Source: Flavobacteriales bacterium
GTDB taxonomy: Bacteria > Bacteroidota > Bacteroidia > Flavobacteriales_F > PHOS-HE28
Length of the DNA: 64,000 nt
Direction of reading: 5' to 3'
NCBI GenBank assembly: GCA_020635655.1
Contig: JACJZI010000009.1
Location: 62,001-126,000 of the forward strand
Under the pieces are notes generated by a model. That model did not search any database. It was not told the DNA's origin and saw only the letters and a program-made list of their open reading frames with translations. This document shows, piece after piece, positions 52,178 through 60,010 of the stretch. The position numbers and the translations under genes were made by a program. Positions within the stretch are counted from its first letter, which is position 1; every line of letters begins with the position of its first letter.

Positions 52178-53233
52178 TCAGTTCCCGACGTTCACGACCA
52201 CGGGCATCCCGGGGCGTACCTGCATGATCCCGCTCGTGAGCAGGGTGTCGCCCGGCTGCAGGCCGCTGGTCACCTGCACCGTGCTGTCGTTGCGCAGGCC
52301 CACGTCCACCAGGACCGGCGTGGCCTTGCCGCCCCTGCTCACCATCACCTTCTGTCCGCGGATCTCGGGGATGATCGCCTGCGAGGGCACCATCAGCGCG
52401 TTGAGGATGCGTTGCAGCGGCACCTCCACCTTGGCGAAGGCCCCGGGGAGCAGGGCTCCATCGGCATTGGCACAACGCGCGCGGGCCGTAAGCGAGCGCG
52501 TGCCGGGATCGACGGCCGGCTCGAAGGCATAGATCACACCGGAACGGGGCTCCGGCGAGGACTCGACGGTGAAGGTGATCGTGTCGTTCACATGCAGCCG
52601 CTCCTGGTAGCGCGACGGCAGGGTGAACTCCAGTTTCATGGGATCGAGCTGCTGGAGCGAGGCGACCACCGTGAAGGCCGGCAGATAGGCGCCCTCGCTC
52701 ACCGATCGCAGCCCGATGACCCCATTGAACGGTGCGCGGACCTCGGTCCTGGCGATCTGCGCCCGCACCACATCGATGTCCGCCCGGACGCCGTCCAACT
52801 GGTTCTTCGCCGCGTCGTATTCCTGTTGCGACACGCCGTTGATCGCGAGCAGATCGCGCAGGCGGCCTTCGTTGGTGGCGGCCAGTTCCGCATCGAGCTG
52901 CAGCTTCCGCAACTGCGCCTGCAGGTCGTCGTCATAGATCTTGATCAGCAGGTCGCCCTTGTTCACCCGCCGGCCTTCCTCGAAACCGAGATGCACCAGC
53001 CGACCGGCCGTCTCGTTGCGCACCTCCACGCTGTTGTTGGCCAGCAGGGTGCCTGTTGTGTTGATGCGATCATCCAATGGACGAGGCTTCACGACAAGTC
53101 CGTACACATGCGCGGCGATCATGGGACCGCCGGGACCGCCCTGGGCCTGCTTCTCACCACCGCACTTGTTCACGCCGATGATGACCGCCACGCCCACGAT
53201 GGCGAGCAGCAGAAGAACACGGGAGATCTTCAT
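52178..53233 (-). CDS. RND periplasmic adaptor, second system
   Basis: A 351-residue membrane fusion protein. The N-terminal anchor (MKISRVLLLLAIVGVAVIIG) is followed by lipoyl-like motifs (NETAGRLVHLGFEEGRRVNK and EVRAPFNGVIGLRSVSEGAY), a short helical hairpin (QLRKLQLDAELAATNEGRLR ... YDAAKNQLDGVRADIDVVRA) and a beta-barrel. It is the first gene of the adaptor-permease-TolC set. TAATTTCG (53287-53280, minus strand) is a possible -7 box. Confidence 0.92.
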   Translation of the reverse strand: MKISRVLLLLAIVGVAVIIGVNKCGGEKQAQGGPGGPMIAAHVYGLVVKPRPLDDRINTTGTLLANNSVEVRNETAGRLVHLGFEEGRRVNKGDLLIKIYDDDLQAQLRKLQLDAELAATNEGRLRDLLAINGVSQQEYDAAKNQLDGVRADIDVVRAQIARTEVRAPFNGVIGLRSVSEGAYLPAFTVVASLQQLDPMKLEFTLPSRYQERLHVNDTITFTVESSPEPRSGVIYAFEPAVDPGTRSLTARARCANADGALLPGAFAKVEVPLQRILNALMVPSQAIIPEIRGQKVMVSRGGKATPVLVDVGLRNDSTVQVTSGLQPGDTLLTSGIMQVRPGMPVVVNVGN

Positions 53234-53363
53234 GCGGTCGGGACGTTCACGAATGAGGTGCCAGCGGGCGTTGCGGCGCCGAAATTACCAGCAACGCGCC
53301 CACGTCCGACGCGGCTTCACCTCCCTTAGCACCTCAGCCTTCCAAGGGTTCGACGCACGAAGC

Positions 53364-53765
53364 TCAATGCAAAGTGGTGCCGATCGCCCCGTACCAGGGA
53401 TGGATCTCGTAGGCCAGCTTGCCACGCTTCACGAAGGGGTCCTGCAACAGGTAGCCCTCGACCTCCTCCCGGCTGTCGCAGTCATACAGCAATACGCCGC
53501 GCCAGGCCCCCTTGTCACCGAAGGGTCCCGCCACCTGGATCAGGCCGCGCTTCGCCTGTTCGCCCTGGTGCTCCAGGTGCTGCTTCAAAAGGTCCGCGGA
53601 GGTCGCACTATCCAGGCGGGTCGTATCGGGTCCGGCCGTGTACAGCACGAACCAGTACTGTTTCATGTGGTAGGTGCTGTCGGCGATGGTGACGTCGAAG
53701 GTGCGTTGGCCATGGCCCAGGCAGGAGCCCAGCATGGCGGAAAAGAGGGCGAGGGAACGGATCAT
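53364..53765 (-). CDS. Exported YciI-like protein
   Basis: A 133-residue protein with a signal peptide (RSLALFSAMLGSCLGHGQ) and a YciI-like alpha/beta domain (QYWFVLYTAGPDTTRLDS ... LLKQHLEHQGEQAKRGLIQV ... YLLQDPFVKRGKLAYEIHPW). YciI relatives resemble muconolactone isomerase, and most have no known activity. Export to the periplasm is unusual for this group. The ATG at 53765 overlaps the GrpB-like gene by 4 bp. Confidence 0.8.
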   Translation of the reverse strand: MIRSLALFSAMLGSCLGHGQRTFDVTIADSTYHMKQYWFVLYTAGPDTTRLDSATSADLLKQHLEHQGEQAKRGLIQVAGPFGDKGAWRGVLLYDCDSREEVEGYLLQDPFVKRGKLAYEIHPWYGAIGTTLH

Positions 53766-54340
53766 GGGTGTTCGGAACGGGCTTGTTGGACGATCGTGGC
53801 GATGAAGTCGGTCTTGCCCTTCGTGTACGCTGCGCGGTCGTTCGGGTAGACCTCGGAAAGTGTGCGCTTGAGCTTTTCGTAGCGCCGCACATCGGCAGGG
53901 TGGGTCCGGAGGTGGTCGCGAAAAAGGACCCGGTCCTCGCTGGCTTCGTCGGGCTCCACCATATGGATGTGATACGTTCTGGTCCCGTCCGGCCCGCGCT
54001 TGATGAACCAGGCGTAGAACGGTGCCTCCTCGCCGATGGTCGGCCGCCAAATGAACTCGTAGCCTTCGGCCTCCAGAACAGGCACTACCTCGTCGATCAC
54101 GCGTTCGTGGCTGTGCACCTCCACCTGGACATCGATGATCGGCTTGGCGCTCAGTCCGGGCACGGCCGTGCTACCGATGTGGGCGATGCGGATCACCAGA
54201 TCGGCGGGCAGCGTGCCACGCAGATGGTCCTCCTCTTCCTGATACCGGTCGGGCCAGGCGGGATCGTACGGCACCAGGTCGATCCGTTCGCGGATGAGCG
54301 CGTCGATGCGCTCCCGGGGAACCTGCAGGCGATCCTTCAT
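53762..54340 (-). CDS. GrpB-family nucleotidyltransferase-fold protein
   Basis: A 192-residue GrpB-domain protein. Segments ERIDLVPYDPAWPDRYQEEE, RIAHIGSTAVPGLSAKPIID (the GS ... D nucleotidyltransferase-like motif) and RTYHIHMVEP ... FRDHLRTHPADVRRYEKLK are diagnostic. It may have dephospho-CoA-kinase-like or nucleotide-transfer activity, but no substrate is known. It overlaps fdhD upstream and the YciI-like gene downstream, each by 4 bp. Confidence 0.9.
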   Translation of the reverse strand: MKDRLQVPRERIDALIRERIDLVPYDPAWPDRYQEEEDHLRGTLPADLVIRIAHIGSTAVPGLSAKPIIDVQVEVHSHERVIDEVVPVLEAEGYEFIWRPTIGEEAPFYAWFIKRGPDGTRTYHIHMVEPDEASEDRVLFRDHLRTHPADVRRYEKLKRTLSEVYPNDRAAYTKGKTDFIATIVQQARSEHP

Positions 54341-55185
54341 GCGATCAGGGCCGGGTCGCCGGAGTAAACGTTGAAGCGGTCGTCGCGGAGAAAGCCGATC
54401 AGCAGAAGAAGATTGTCTTTTGCCAACTGAACGGCCAGCGAGCTGGGCGCGCCCACGGCGGCCATGGCGGGGATCCCGGCCATCACGCATTTCTGCACGA
54501 GTTCGAATCCGGCGCGGCCGCTGACGAGGAGCAGGCGGTCGACCAAAGGCAGATCGGCAAGTTGCGCAGCGCCGATCACCTTGTCCACGGCGTTGTGCCG
54601 GCCGACATCCTCGTGCAGCAGCAGGAGCTTCCCCGCGGGATCGAACAGGGCTGCCGCGTGGATGCCGCCGGTGTGCTGGAACACGACCTGGGCCTCGCGC
54701 ATGCGCCGCGGCAGTTCGAGAAGCACAGCACGTGTGATCGTCGGCGGATGCAATTGCTTTACCGGGCACAAGTTGCGCACGGCTTCCAACGAACCCTTGC
54801 CGCAGACCCCGCAGCTGGAGGACACGTAGAAGTTGCGCTGCCAACGCGCCGTATCCACCTGCACCTCCGGCTTCAGGCTGACGCGCACGACATTCCCCAT
54901 TTCCTCCGGCTTCACCTGCTGGCAGTGCTCCACGCGAATGATGTCGTCCGTGCCCGAGAGGATCCCCTCGCTGAGCAGGAAACCGATGGCCAGCTCCCGA
55001 TCGTCGCCGGGCGTGCGCATGGTGACGGTGATCCGGTCCTCGCGGCGATCATCGACAGGACCGTGGTCCAGGCGGATCTCGAGCGGTTCCTCGGTCACCA
55101 GCAGGTCCTCGGCCCGTTCGATCGGGCCCTTGCCGGAGCGGGATACCTCAACAGGTGTGACGGGCGCTTGCATGGTATCGGGCAT
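54337..55185 (-). CDS. fdhD: Formate dehydrogenase accessory sulfurtransferase FdhD
   Basis: A 282-residue FdhD, which transfers sulfur from a cysteine desulfurase to the molybdenum cofactor and is needed for active formate dehydrogenase. The essential CGVCGKG loop lies after FYVSSS. Other family blocks are ITVTMRTPGDDRELAIGFLL, HTGGIHAAALFDPAGKLLL, EDVGRHNAVDKVIG and LLLVSGRAGFELVQKCVMAG. Its substrate enzyme is very probably the formate dehydrogenase at 13-19 kb. It starts 5 bp after the RelE-like gene and overlaps the GrpB gene by 4 bp. Confidence 0.95.
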   Translation of the reverse strand: MPDTMQAPVTPVEVSRSGKGPIERAEDLLVTEEPLEIRLDHGPVDDRREDRITVTMRTPGDDRELAIGFLLSEGILSGTDDIIRVEHCQQVKPEEMGNVVRVSLKPEVQVDTARWQRNFYVSSSCGVCGKGSLEAVRNLCPVKQLHPPTITRAVLLELPRRMREAQVVFQHTGGIHAAALFDPAGKLLLLHEDVGRHNAVDKVIGAAQLADLPLVDRLLLVSGRAGFELVQKCVMAGIPAMAAVGAPSSLAVQLAKDNLLLLIGFLRDDRFNVYSGDPALIA

Positions 55186-55190
55186 ATCGA

Positions 55191-55454
55191 TCAGGGGAAG
55201 AAGCGATAGATCTCCTTCCGGTCCAGAAGTCGTGCGAGCAGGATCGTTCGGTCTTCCACGAAAAACCCGAGCCGGAACCGACCCATACGAAGCCGATATG
55301 CGTCCTTGTGCCCTTTGAGCTTCTTCACTTGTGCCAGGTCCGTCACGTGTTCGACCTGTTCCATGGTCGCGATCAGGACGATCAGCTTTCGTTTGACCGC
55401 TGCATCGGCCTTTGCAAGGTCCCGCTCGAAGGACCTCAGAAAAAGGACCTCCAT
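55191..55454 (-). CDS. RelE/ParE-type toxin
   Basis: An 87-residue RelE-superfamily toxin: VLFLRSFERDLAKADAAVKR at the start, VKKLKGHKDAYRLRMGRFRL in the core and FVEDRTILLARLLDRKEIYR at the end, with the conserved basic residues of the active face. It starts 1 nt after the antitoxin stop, the usual antitoxin-first order. It should inhibit translation by cutting ribosomal mRNA or act as a ParE-type gyrase poison; the sequence alone does not decide. Confidence 0.88.
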   Translation of the reverse strand: MEVLFLRSFERDLAKADAAVKRKLIVLIATMEQVEHVTDLAQVKKLKGHKDAYRLRMGRFRLGFFVEDRTILLARLLDRKEIYRFFP

Positions 55455-55455
55455 C

Positions 55456-55659
55456 TCAACTCCTGAGCTTCCGCATCACGCGCTTGCTGTCGGCCAGTTT
55501 CGTTCGGTCCACTTTCGTCAAAGCAAGCGCCAGACCGGCATCCTCCAACTCCTCTTCGTCCAGCAGGCGGCCCTCCAGGCCCATCCGTGCGATCAACTGC
55601 CGCAGGAGCTCCTCCTCCTTCCGATCCTTGGGGGTGATGATGAAAGCTTTGCGCGCCAT
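55456..55659 (-). CDS. Small antitoxin partner of the RelE-type toxin
   Basis: A 67-residue protein in the antitoxin position. It reads KAFIITPKDRKEEELLRQLI, then ARMGLEGRLLDEEELEDAGL and TKLADSKRVMRKLRS. The acidic helical middle and basic ends fit toxin wrapping, but no DNA-binding domain is clear. A TAACTTTG box lies 5 nt before its ATG. I infer the role from the gene pairing. Confidence 0.75.
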   Translation of the reverse strand: MARKAFIITPKDRKEEELLRQLIARMGLEGRLLDEEELEDAGLALALTKVDRTKLADSKRVMRKLRS

Positions 55660-55664
55660 ATCGC

Positions 55665-55672
55665 CAAAGTTA
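55665..55672 (-). promoter_or_regulatory. -7 element of the toxin-antitoxin/fdhD run
   Basis: On the minus strand TAACTTTG, an exact TAnnTTTG, ends 5 nt before the antitoxin ATG at 55659. Genes down to 53364 follow with short gaps or overlaps and may share it. Confidence 0.55.
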
Positions 55673-55758
55673 CTTCGCCCTTCGCCCGACCGGGGTGATC
55701 CAACCCCTATGAATTCATGGTGAATATGGGTGTCGCGAGGGTTTGCCGGGAGGCCGGA

Positions 55759-56334
55759 TCATCCCTTCGCCTTCCGGAAGCAGCCGTCCATATGGTCGTC
55801 CACCATGCCTATCGCCTGCATGTAGGCATAGACGATCGTGGTGCCGACGAACGAGAAACCGGCCTTCTTCAGCTCCTTGCTCAAGGCATCGCTGATGGGC
55901 GTGCTGGCGGGCACCTTCCCCGGGTCCTTCCAGTGGTTCACGATGGTCCTGTGATCCACGTACTTCCAGAGGAGGTCATTGAAGGAACCCTTGCCGCCTT
56001 CCATGACCTTCAGCCAGGCCTGGGCGTTGCTGATCGCGCTGGCCACCTTGGCGCGGTTGCGGATGATGCCCTCATCGGACAACAACCGTTCGACATCCTT
56101 CCTGCCGTACCGCGCGATCTTCTCCACGTTCCAGTTGTCGAAGGCTTTGCGATAGCCCTCGCTGCGGTGCAGGATGGTCTTCCAGCTGAGCCCGGCCTGC
56201 GCGCCGTCGAGCACCAGCTTCGCATAGAGCTTGCGATCGTCGTGCTCGGGCGTTCCCCAGATGGTGTCGTGGTACTCGACCATCCGGGGGTCGTCGGCGG
56301 GCCAGGGGCAGCGTGTCAACTCCTTCTTCGCCAT
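55759..56334 (-). CDS. tag: DNA-3-methyladenine glycosylase I
   Basis: A 191-residue Tag glycosylase, which removes 3-methyladenine from alkylated DNA in base excision repair. Diagnostic parts are RCPWPADDPRMVEYHDTIWG with the zinc-site Cys, AKLVLDGAQAGLSWKTILHR, EKIARYGRKDVERLLSDEGI and the C-terminal FSFVGTTIVYAYMQAIGMVD with DHMDGC, whose His and Cys complete the zinc site. It is divergent from moaA with a 45-bp gap holding two overlapping -7 boxes. Confidence 0.95.
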   Translation of the reverse strand: MAKKELTRCPWPADDPRMVEYHDTIWGTPEHDDRKLYAKLVLDGAQAGLSWKTILHRSEGYRKAFDNWNVEKIARYGRKDVERLLSDEGIIRNRAKVASAISNAQAWLKVMEGGKGSFNDLLWKYVDHRTIVNHWKDPGKVPASTPISDALSKELKKAGFSFVGTTIVYAYMQAIGMVDDHMDGCFRKAKG

Positions 56335-56361
56335 GCTGGGTTTTCCGTCAGGGTGAGGGTC

Positions 56362-56375
56362 TCAAGGTAACTTGC
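56362..56375. promoter_or_regulatory. Overlapping divergent -7 elements of tag and moaA
   Basis: TAACTTGC (56368-56375, plus strand) lies 4 nt before the moaA GTG, and TACCTTGA (56369-56362, minus strand) lies 27 nt before the tag ATG. They share the TA at 56368-56369, so the two polymerases could not bind at once. Confidence 0.55.
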
Positions 56376-56379
56376 GGAC

Positions 56380-57375
56380 GTGTCCACGACGCTCACCGAC
56401 CGTTTCGGCCGCATCCACCGCAGTCTGCGTATCAGCATCGTGGACAAATGCGACCTGCGTTGCACCTATTGCATGCCGGAGGACCAGCAGTTCCTGAAGC
56501 GCGATGAGCTGATGACGCGGGAGGAGATCACGACGATCGCCCGACTGTTCGCGGAGCGATACGGGGTGAACAAGATCCGGATCACCGGCGGTGAACCGCT
56601 CGTTCGCCCGGATGCCGTGGACATCGTGCGCGACCTGCTCCAGCTGCCCGTGAAATTGGGGCTGACCACCAACGCGCTCACGCTGCAAAAGCATCTGGAA
56701 GGACTGATCGATGCCGGGCTGAAGAGCATCAACATCAGCCTGGACACCTTCGACGCGGAGCGCTTCAAGAAGATCGCGCGACGGGACGGCTTCGACCGGG
56801 TCTGGGCGAACATCCGCATGGCGCTGGACCAAGGCCTGCGCGTGAAGGTGAACATGGTGGTGATGCGCGGGGTGAACGACGACGAGGTCCTCCGATTCGT
56901 GGAGCTGACGTGCGACCACCCGGTTCACGTGCGCTTCATCGAGTTCATGCCCTTCGCGGGCAACCACTGGGGAAGGGAACGCGTGTACACCTACGGTGAG
57001 ATGCTCGGCCAGATCGGCTCGGTGCATTCGTTCGAAAAGCTCGACGACGACCCGCACAGCACTGCCAAGGCCTACCGCGTGTCCGACTGGCCCGGCACCT
57101 TCGCGGTGATCAGCACGGTGACCGACCCCTTCTGTGCCACCTGCGACCGGCTGCGTGTCACCGCCGAGGGAAAGATGCGCAACTGCCTGTTCGCCCGCGA
57201 TGAGACCGACCTGCTCTCCGCCCTCCGCCGTGGCGAGGATATCACGCCGTTGATCGAAGCGAACGTCCGGGCGAAGCACGCCCTGCTCGGTGGACTACCG
57301 CCCTTCAAGCCGGAAAAGCAACAGGAGGTGTTGCACGACCTGAGCGCGCGGCCGATGGTGAGCATTGGGGGATGA
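56380..57375 (+). CDS. moaA: GTP 3',8-cyclase MoaA
   Basis: A 331-residue radical-SAM enzyme that starts molybdenum cofactor synthesis by converting GTP to 3',8-cyclo-GTP. The N-terminal cluster motif is CDLRCTYCMP, followed by IRITGGEPLVRPD (SAM binding), SINISLDTFDAERFKKI and VRFIEFMPF. The C-terminal cluster motif is DPFCATCDRLRVTAEGKMRN with a third Cys in CLFA. The C-terminus ends SIGG, matching the conserved GG tail. The start is GTG at 56380. It feeds the pathway whose other genes lie at 59-64 kb. Confidence 0.97.
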   Translation: MSTTLTDRFGRIHRSLRISIVDKCDLRCTYCMPEDQQFLKRDELMTREEITTIARLFAERYGVNKIRITGGEPLVRPDAVDIVRDLLQLPVKLGLTTNALTLQKHLEGLIDAGLKSINISLDTFDAERFKKIARRDGFDRVWANIRMALDQGLRVKVNMVVMRGVNDDEVLRFVELTCDHPVHVRFIEFMPFAGNHWGRERVYTYGEMLGQIGSVHSFEKLDDDPHSTAKAYRVSDWPGTFAVISTVTDPFCATCDRLRVTAEGKMRNCLFARDETDLLSALRRGEDITPLIEANVRAKHALLGGLPPFKPEKQQEVLHDLSARPMVSIGG

Positions 57376-57383
57376 GAAGGACA

Positions 57384-57450
57384 ATGGGAGAAATAAGGGA
57401 AATGAGAGAAATAAGGCCAATGAGAGGAATAAGGGAAATAGGGGAAATGA
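57384..57450 (+). repeat. Purine-rich repeat, 3' arm flanking the four-helix-bundle gene
   Basis: Repeats of about 10 nt built on GGGAAATAAG / GAGAAATAAG, including AAGGCCAATGAGAGGAATAA. It is inverted relative to 57869-57931, where the minus strand reads GAGGCCAATATGATGAATGA and GAGAGGAATGAGATAAATG. Confidence 0.85.
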
Positions 57451-57457
57451 AGCTGCC

Positions 57458-57859
57458 TTAGCGCCTTGAATTGGCGGAACGGATGATGGTGTAGAGCAGG
57501 GCCCGCACTTCTTCCACTTCATTCATCAGTCCCTCGGCATTGGGTAGATCAGGTGCCTCCTGGCAAAGCTTCAACCAGAAGCGGGTCTCGCCGGCCTCCT
57601 TTTCAGCCAGACGCATCTTGTGAATGAAGTCGGCTCGGCTGGACGGATGTTGCGCTTCATGGATGTTCGCGGCTACCGATGTGGCACTGCGAAATAGTTG
57701 CCTTGCCAGGTCCACCCAGCCTTCATTGCGGAGTCGCTTGGTGAACGGCACGACACGCAAAGCCAACACGAACGACTTCTCCAACACCGGGTTCGGCCGT
57801 GATGCAGCATACCCGGCAGCGTCCTCCCCCACCAGCCAATTCCTGATCTCCTCATCCAT
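57458..57859 (-). CDS. Four-helix-bundle protein (S23/bAvd-like)
   Basis: A 133-residue protein of the four-helix-bundle family first seen in 23S rRNA intervening sequences and related to bAvd of diversity-generating retroelements. Typical parts are LEKSFVLALRVVPFTKRLRN, QLFRSATSVAANIHEAQHPS (the SATSVAANI...EA signature) and DFIHKMRLAEKEAGETRFWL. The ATG at 57859 follows GGGGTGG; an upstream ATG lies in the repeat. The gene is enclosed by inverted purine-rich repeats and does not match its molybdenum-cofactor neighbours. No rRNA gene is near, and no reverse transcriptase is present. Confidence 0.88.
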   Translation of the reverse strand: MDEEIRNWLVGEDAAGYAASRPNPVLEKSFVLALRVVPFTKRLRNEGWVDLARQLFRSATSVAANIHEAQHPSSRADFIHKMRLAEKEAGETRFWLKLCQEAPDLPNAEGLMNEVEEVRALLYTIIRSANSRR

Positions 57860-57868
57860 GCCACCCCG

Positions 57869-57931
57869 CATTTATCTCATTCCTCTCATTTATCTCATTC
57901 ATCATATTGGCCTCATTTCCCACATTCCCCC
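57869..57931 (-). repeat. Purine-rich repeat, 5' arm flanking the four-helix-bundle gene
   Basis: On the minus strand repeats of about 10 nt on GAGATAAATG / GAGGAATGAG, ending next to the start codon of the four-helix-bundle gene. Inverted counterpart of 57384-57450. Confidence 0.85.
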
Positions 57932-57937
57932 GATCGA

Positions 57938-58960
57938 TCAAAGTTCCTGCTCGTAGTAGATCTTGTAGAACTTCCTTCCCTGCTCGTCCACGCCGCGCTC
58001 GATCTTGTTGCGGTCGCCGTGGATGTAGATGTGGAAGTTCTTGTCGAGCTTGAGTACGCTCTTGAACACGCGGGCCTGGCGCTTGACCGCATCGGCCGAG
58101 ATGGTGAAGCCGTCCTCCAGGTCCAGGGCGCGTTCCTCCTGATAGCGGTCACCGAAGCGTTGGAAGGATTCCACGACCTCGTCGCTCTCGAACACCTCCC
58201 GGGCGAAGCTGCCGCGGTCGAACTCGGTGTTGTCCTTGAAGTACTGCACGGACCGGTTCAGCAGGTCGATCTGGTCGGCCTTGGGGATCTCGTAGTCGTG
58301 CGGCAGCTGCTGTGTGATGAAACTCTTGGTCATCTCAAGCACATTGCGCGTGCTGTTGACATGGTCCTTCTTCGGCCGGGCGTGGATGAACCCGTTGCGC
58401 CAGTGTTCCGTCCGAGCTGGATCATCGATGACGAACAGCGTGGGATCATCACCGGTGAACACCACCAGGCAGGCCAGGTCGGGCCGACGGCTCCCGAGGC
58501 CGCGCCGCAGGCGCATGGCGATCTGCGCGTTCCGTGCCTTGCTCTCGAGGAAGACCTCCTTGTCCTCGAACTTGTACATGCCGAGGGCCTCGTAGGCCTG
58601 GCCGGCCACCTCCACATCGGTGAACTTCACGATGAAAACGTCACCACCGCGCTGGTCCTGCTCCCGCGTCGCTTTCTCCAGCAACTTCGCGATGCCGATC
58701 GAATGGCCGACCAGCTCATCGCCGCCCTCGATCTTGCGGCACAAGGCCTGGAGCGGGTTCCCCTTCCTGCCTTCCCCCGGATCGAACTCCAGGGTCTGGG
58801 CCACGAGCGCGAACGGTTTCAAAAAGAACCGACGGAGGAAGGCCTGTTCCTCGTCGCCATTGAGCACGGCGCTGTAGTCGTTGAACACGCTCTCCTCCGC
58901 TCCGTTGCCGATGTGGTGCACCACCAGTTCGAGCACACGCGCTTCCTTGCCTTGTACCAT
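57938..58960 (-). CDS. Nucleoid-associated protein (NdpA/YejK-type)
   Basis: A 340-residue protein of the 37-kDa nucleoid-associated group. Family blocks are VLELVVHHIGNGAEESVFND, VEVAGQAYEALGMYKFEDKE, NCVLEMTKSFITQQLPHDYE-like text (LEMTKSFITQQL) and FHIYIHGDRNKIERGVDEQG near the end. These proteins bind DNA in the nucleoid; their exact role is not settled. TACTTTCG (59019-59012, minus strand) is a likely -7 box. It stands between the mobile-looking repeat unit and moaC/mogA. Confidence 0.9.
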   Translation of the reverse strand: MVQGKEARVLELVVHHIGNGAEESVFNDYSAVLNGDEEQAFLRRFFLKPFALVAQTLEFDPGEGRKGNPLQALCRKIEGGDELVGHSIGIAKLLEKATREQDQRGGDVFIVKFTDVEVAGQAYEALGMYKFEDKEVFLESKARNAQIAMRLRRGLGSRRPDLACLVVFTGDDPTLFVIDDPARTEHWRNGFIHARPKKDHVNSTRNVLEMTKSFITQQLPHDYEIPKADQIDLLNRSVQYFKDNTEFDRGSFAREVFESDEVVESFQRFGDRYQEERALDLEDGFTISADAVKRQARVFKSVLKLDKNFHIYIHGDRNKIERGVDEQGRKFYKIYYEQEL

Positions 58961-59036
58961 GATGGATCGTTGACCCCCGACCGCTCCGGCAGCGGACGCG
59001 ATGGGGGATGGCGAAAGTAGGCTTTGTGCTGAAGGC

Positions 59037-59954
59037 CTATTGTCCGTGCCGGAACGCGTGCTCCTGCACCTTCACCACATGCAATACGAACGGGAAGAGC
59101 GCATCCATCGTCTCCTTGGCACCACGCGTGGAGCCCGGCAGGGTGATCACCAGCGTACGACCGATCATGCCGGCCAGACCGCGGCTCATCATGGCCCACG
59201 GTGTGCGTTCCTGTCCGTAGCTGCGCGCGGCCTCCATGATCCCCGGCACCTCACGGTCCAGGATCGGGGCGATGGCCTCGGGCGTGCGGTCGCGCGGGGA
59301 AAGTCCCGTACCGCCCGTGGTGATGATCAGGTCGAGCCCTTGCGAAGCCCAGGCCTTCACCTGTTCCGCGATCCGCTCGGGTTCATCCGGGACCAACCCG
59401 CTCTCCAACACCTCAACGCCCAACCCCTTCAACCGCTCAACGATCGCCACGCCTGCCTTGTCCTCCTTCTTCCCACTGGATACACTGTCGCTGATCACCA
59501 GCACGGCGGCTTTCACGGGCACGTCGAACCGATCGACCCGATCGCTCTTGCCGCCGCTCTTCTCCACCAACCGGATGCCGGCGATCGCCACGCTCTTGTC
59601 GATCGGCTTGAGCATGTCATAGATCGTGAGCGCCGCGATGCTTGCTCCATGCATCGCTTCCACCTCCACACCGGTGCGATAAATGGTCCGTACGCGCATG
59701 GTGATCAACACTTCCTGCTCGGACAGATCGAAGGTGACCTCCGCATGCTCGATCGGCATGGGATGGCAGTCGGGGATGAGCTCGGCGGTGCGCTTCACTC
59801 CCAACAGCGCCGCCACACGAGCGCTCTCGAGCACGTCGCCCTTGGGCACCTTCTTGCCACGGATCGCGGCGATGGACGCAGGATCGCCCACCGTGACCAG
59901 GGCCGTGGCCGTGGCCTCCCGTAGAGTGGTGGGTTTGTGGGTGATGTCGATCAT
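59037..59954 (-). CDS. Bifunctional MoaC/MogA molybdenum cofactor enzyme
   Basis: A 305-residue fusion. Residues 1-155 are MoaC, cyclic pyranopterin monophosphate synthase (KGDVLESARVAALLGVKRTA, LIPDCHPMPIEHAEV, TGVEVEAMHGASIAALTIYD). Residues 165-305 are MogA/MoaB, molybdopterin adenylyltransferase (VISDSVSSGKKEDKAG, LIITTGGTGLSPRDRTPEA, LVITLPGSTRGAKE). The fusion is known in Bacteroidota. It acts right after MoaA and again before molybdate insertion by MoeA. TACCTTCA (59977-59970, minus strand) offers an internal promoter. Confidence 0.95.
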   Translation of the reverse strand: MIDITHKPTTLREATATALVTVGDPASIAAIRGKKVPKGDVLESARVAALLGVKRTAELIPDCHPMPIEHAEVTFDLSEQEVLITMRVRTIYRTGVEVEAMHGASIAALTIYDMLKPIDKSVAIAGIRLVEKSGGKSDRVDRFDVPVKAAVLVISDSVSSGKKEDKAGVAIVERLKGLGVEVLESGLVPDEPERIAEQVKAWASQGLDLIITTGGTGLSPRDRTPEAIAPILDREVPGIMEAARSYGQERTPWAMMSRGLAGMIGRTLVITLPGSTRGAKETMDALFPFVLHVVKVQEHAFRHGQ

Positions 59955-60010
59955 CGGTCGGTGCGGGCATGAAGGTATCCACCGACATCGGTCGACCTAC
60001 TGGGTCGACG

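Noticed and set aside
50396..53329. Plus-strand frame of 977 codons opposite the second RND system
   Set aside because: Antisense shadow with His/Asp/Gly-rich nonsense text; similar shadows occur at 32377-34050 and 2731-4311.
57458..57859. Diversity-generating retroelement
   Set aside because: No reverse transcriptase and no template/variable repeat pair in the window; only the bAvd-like fold is shared.
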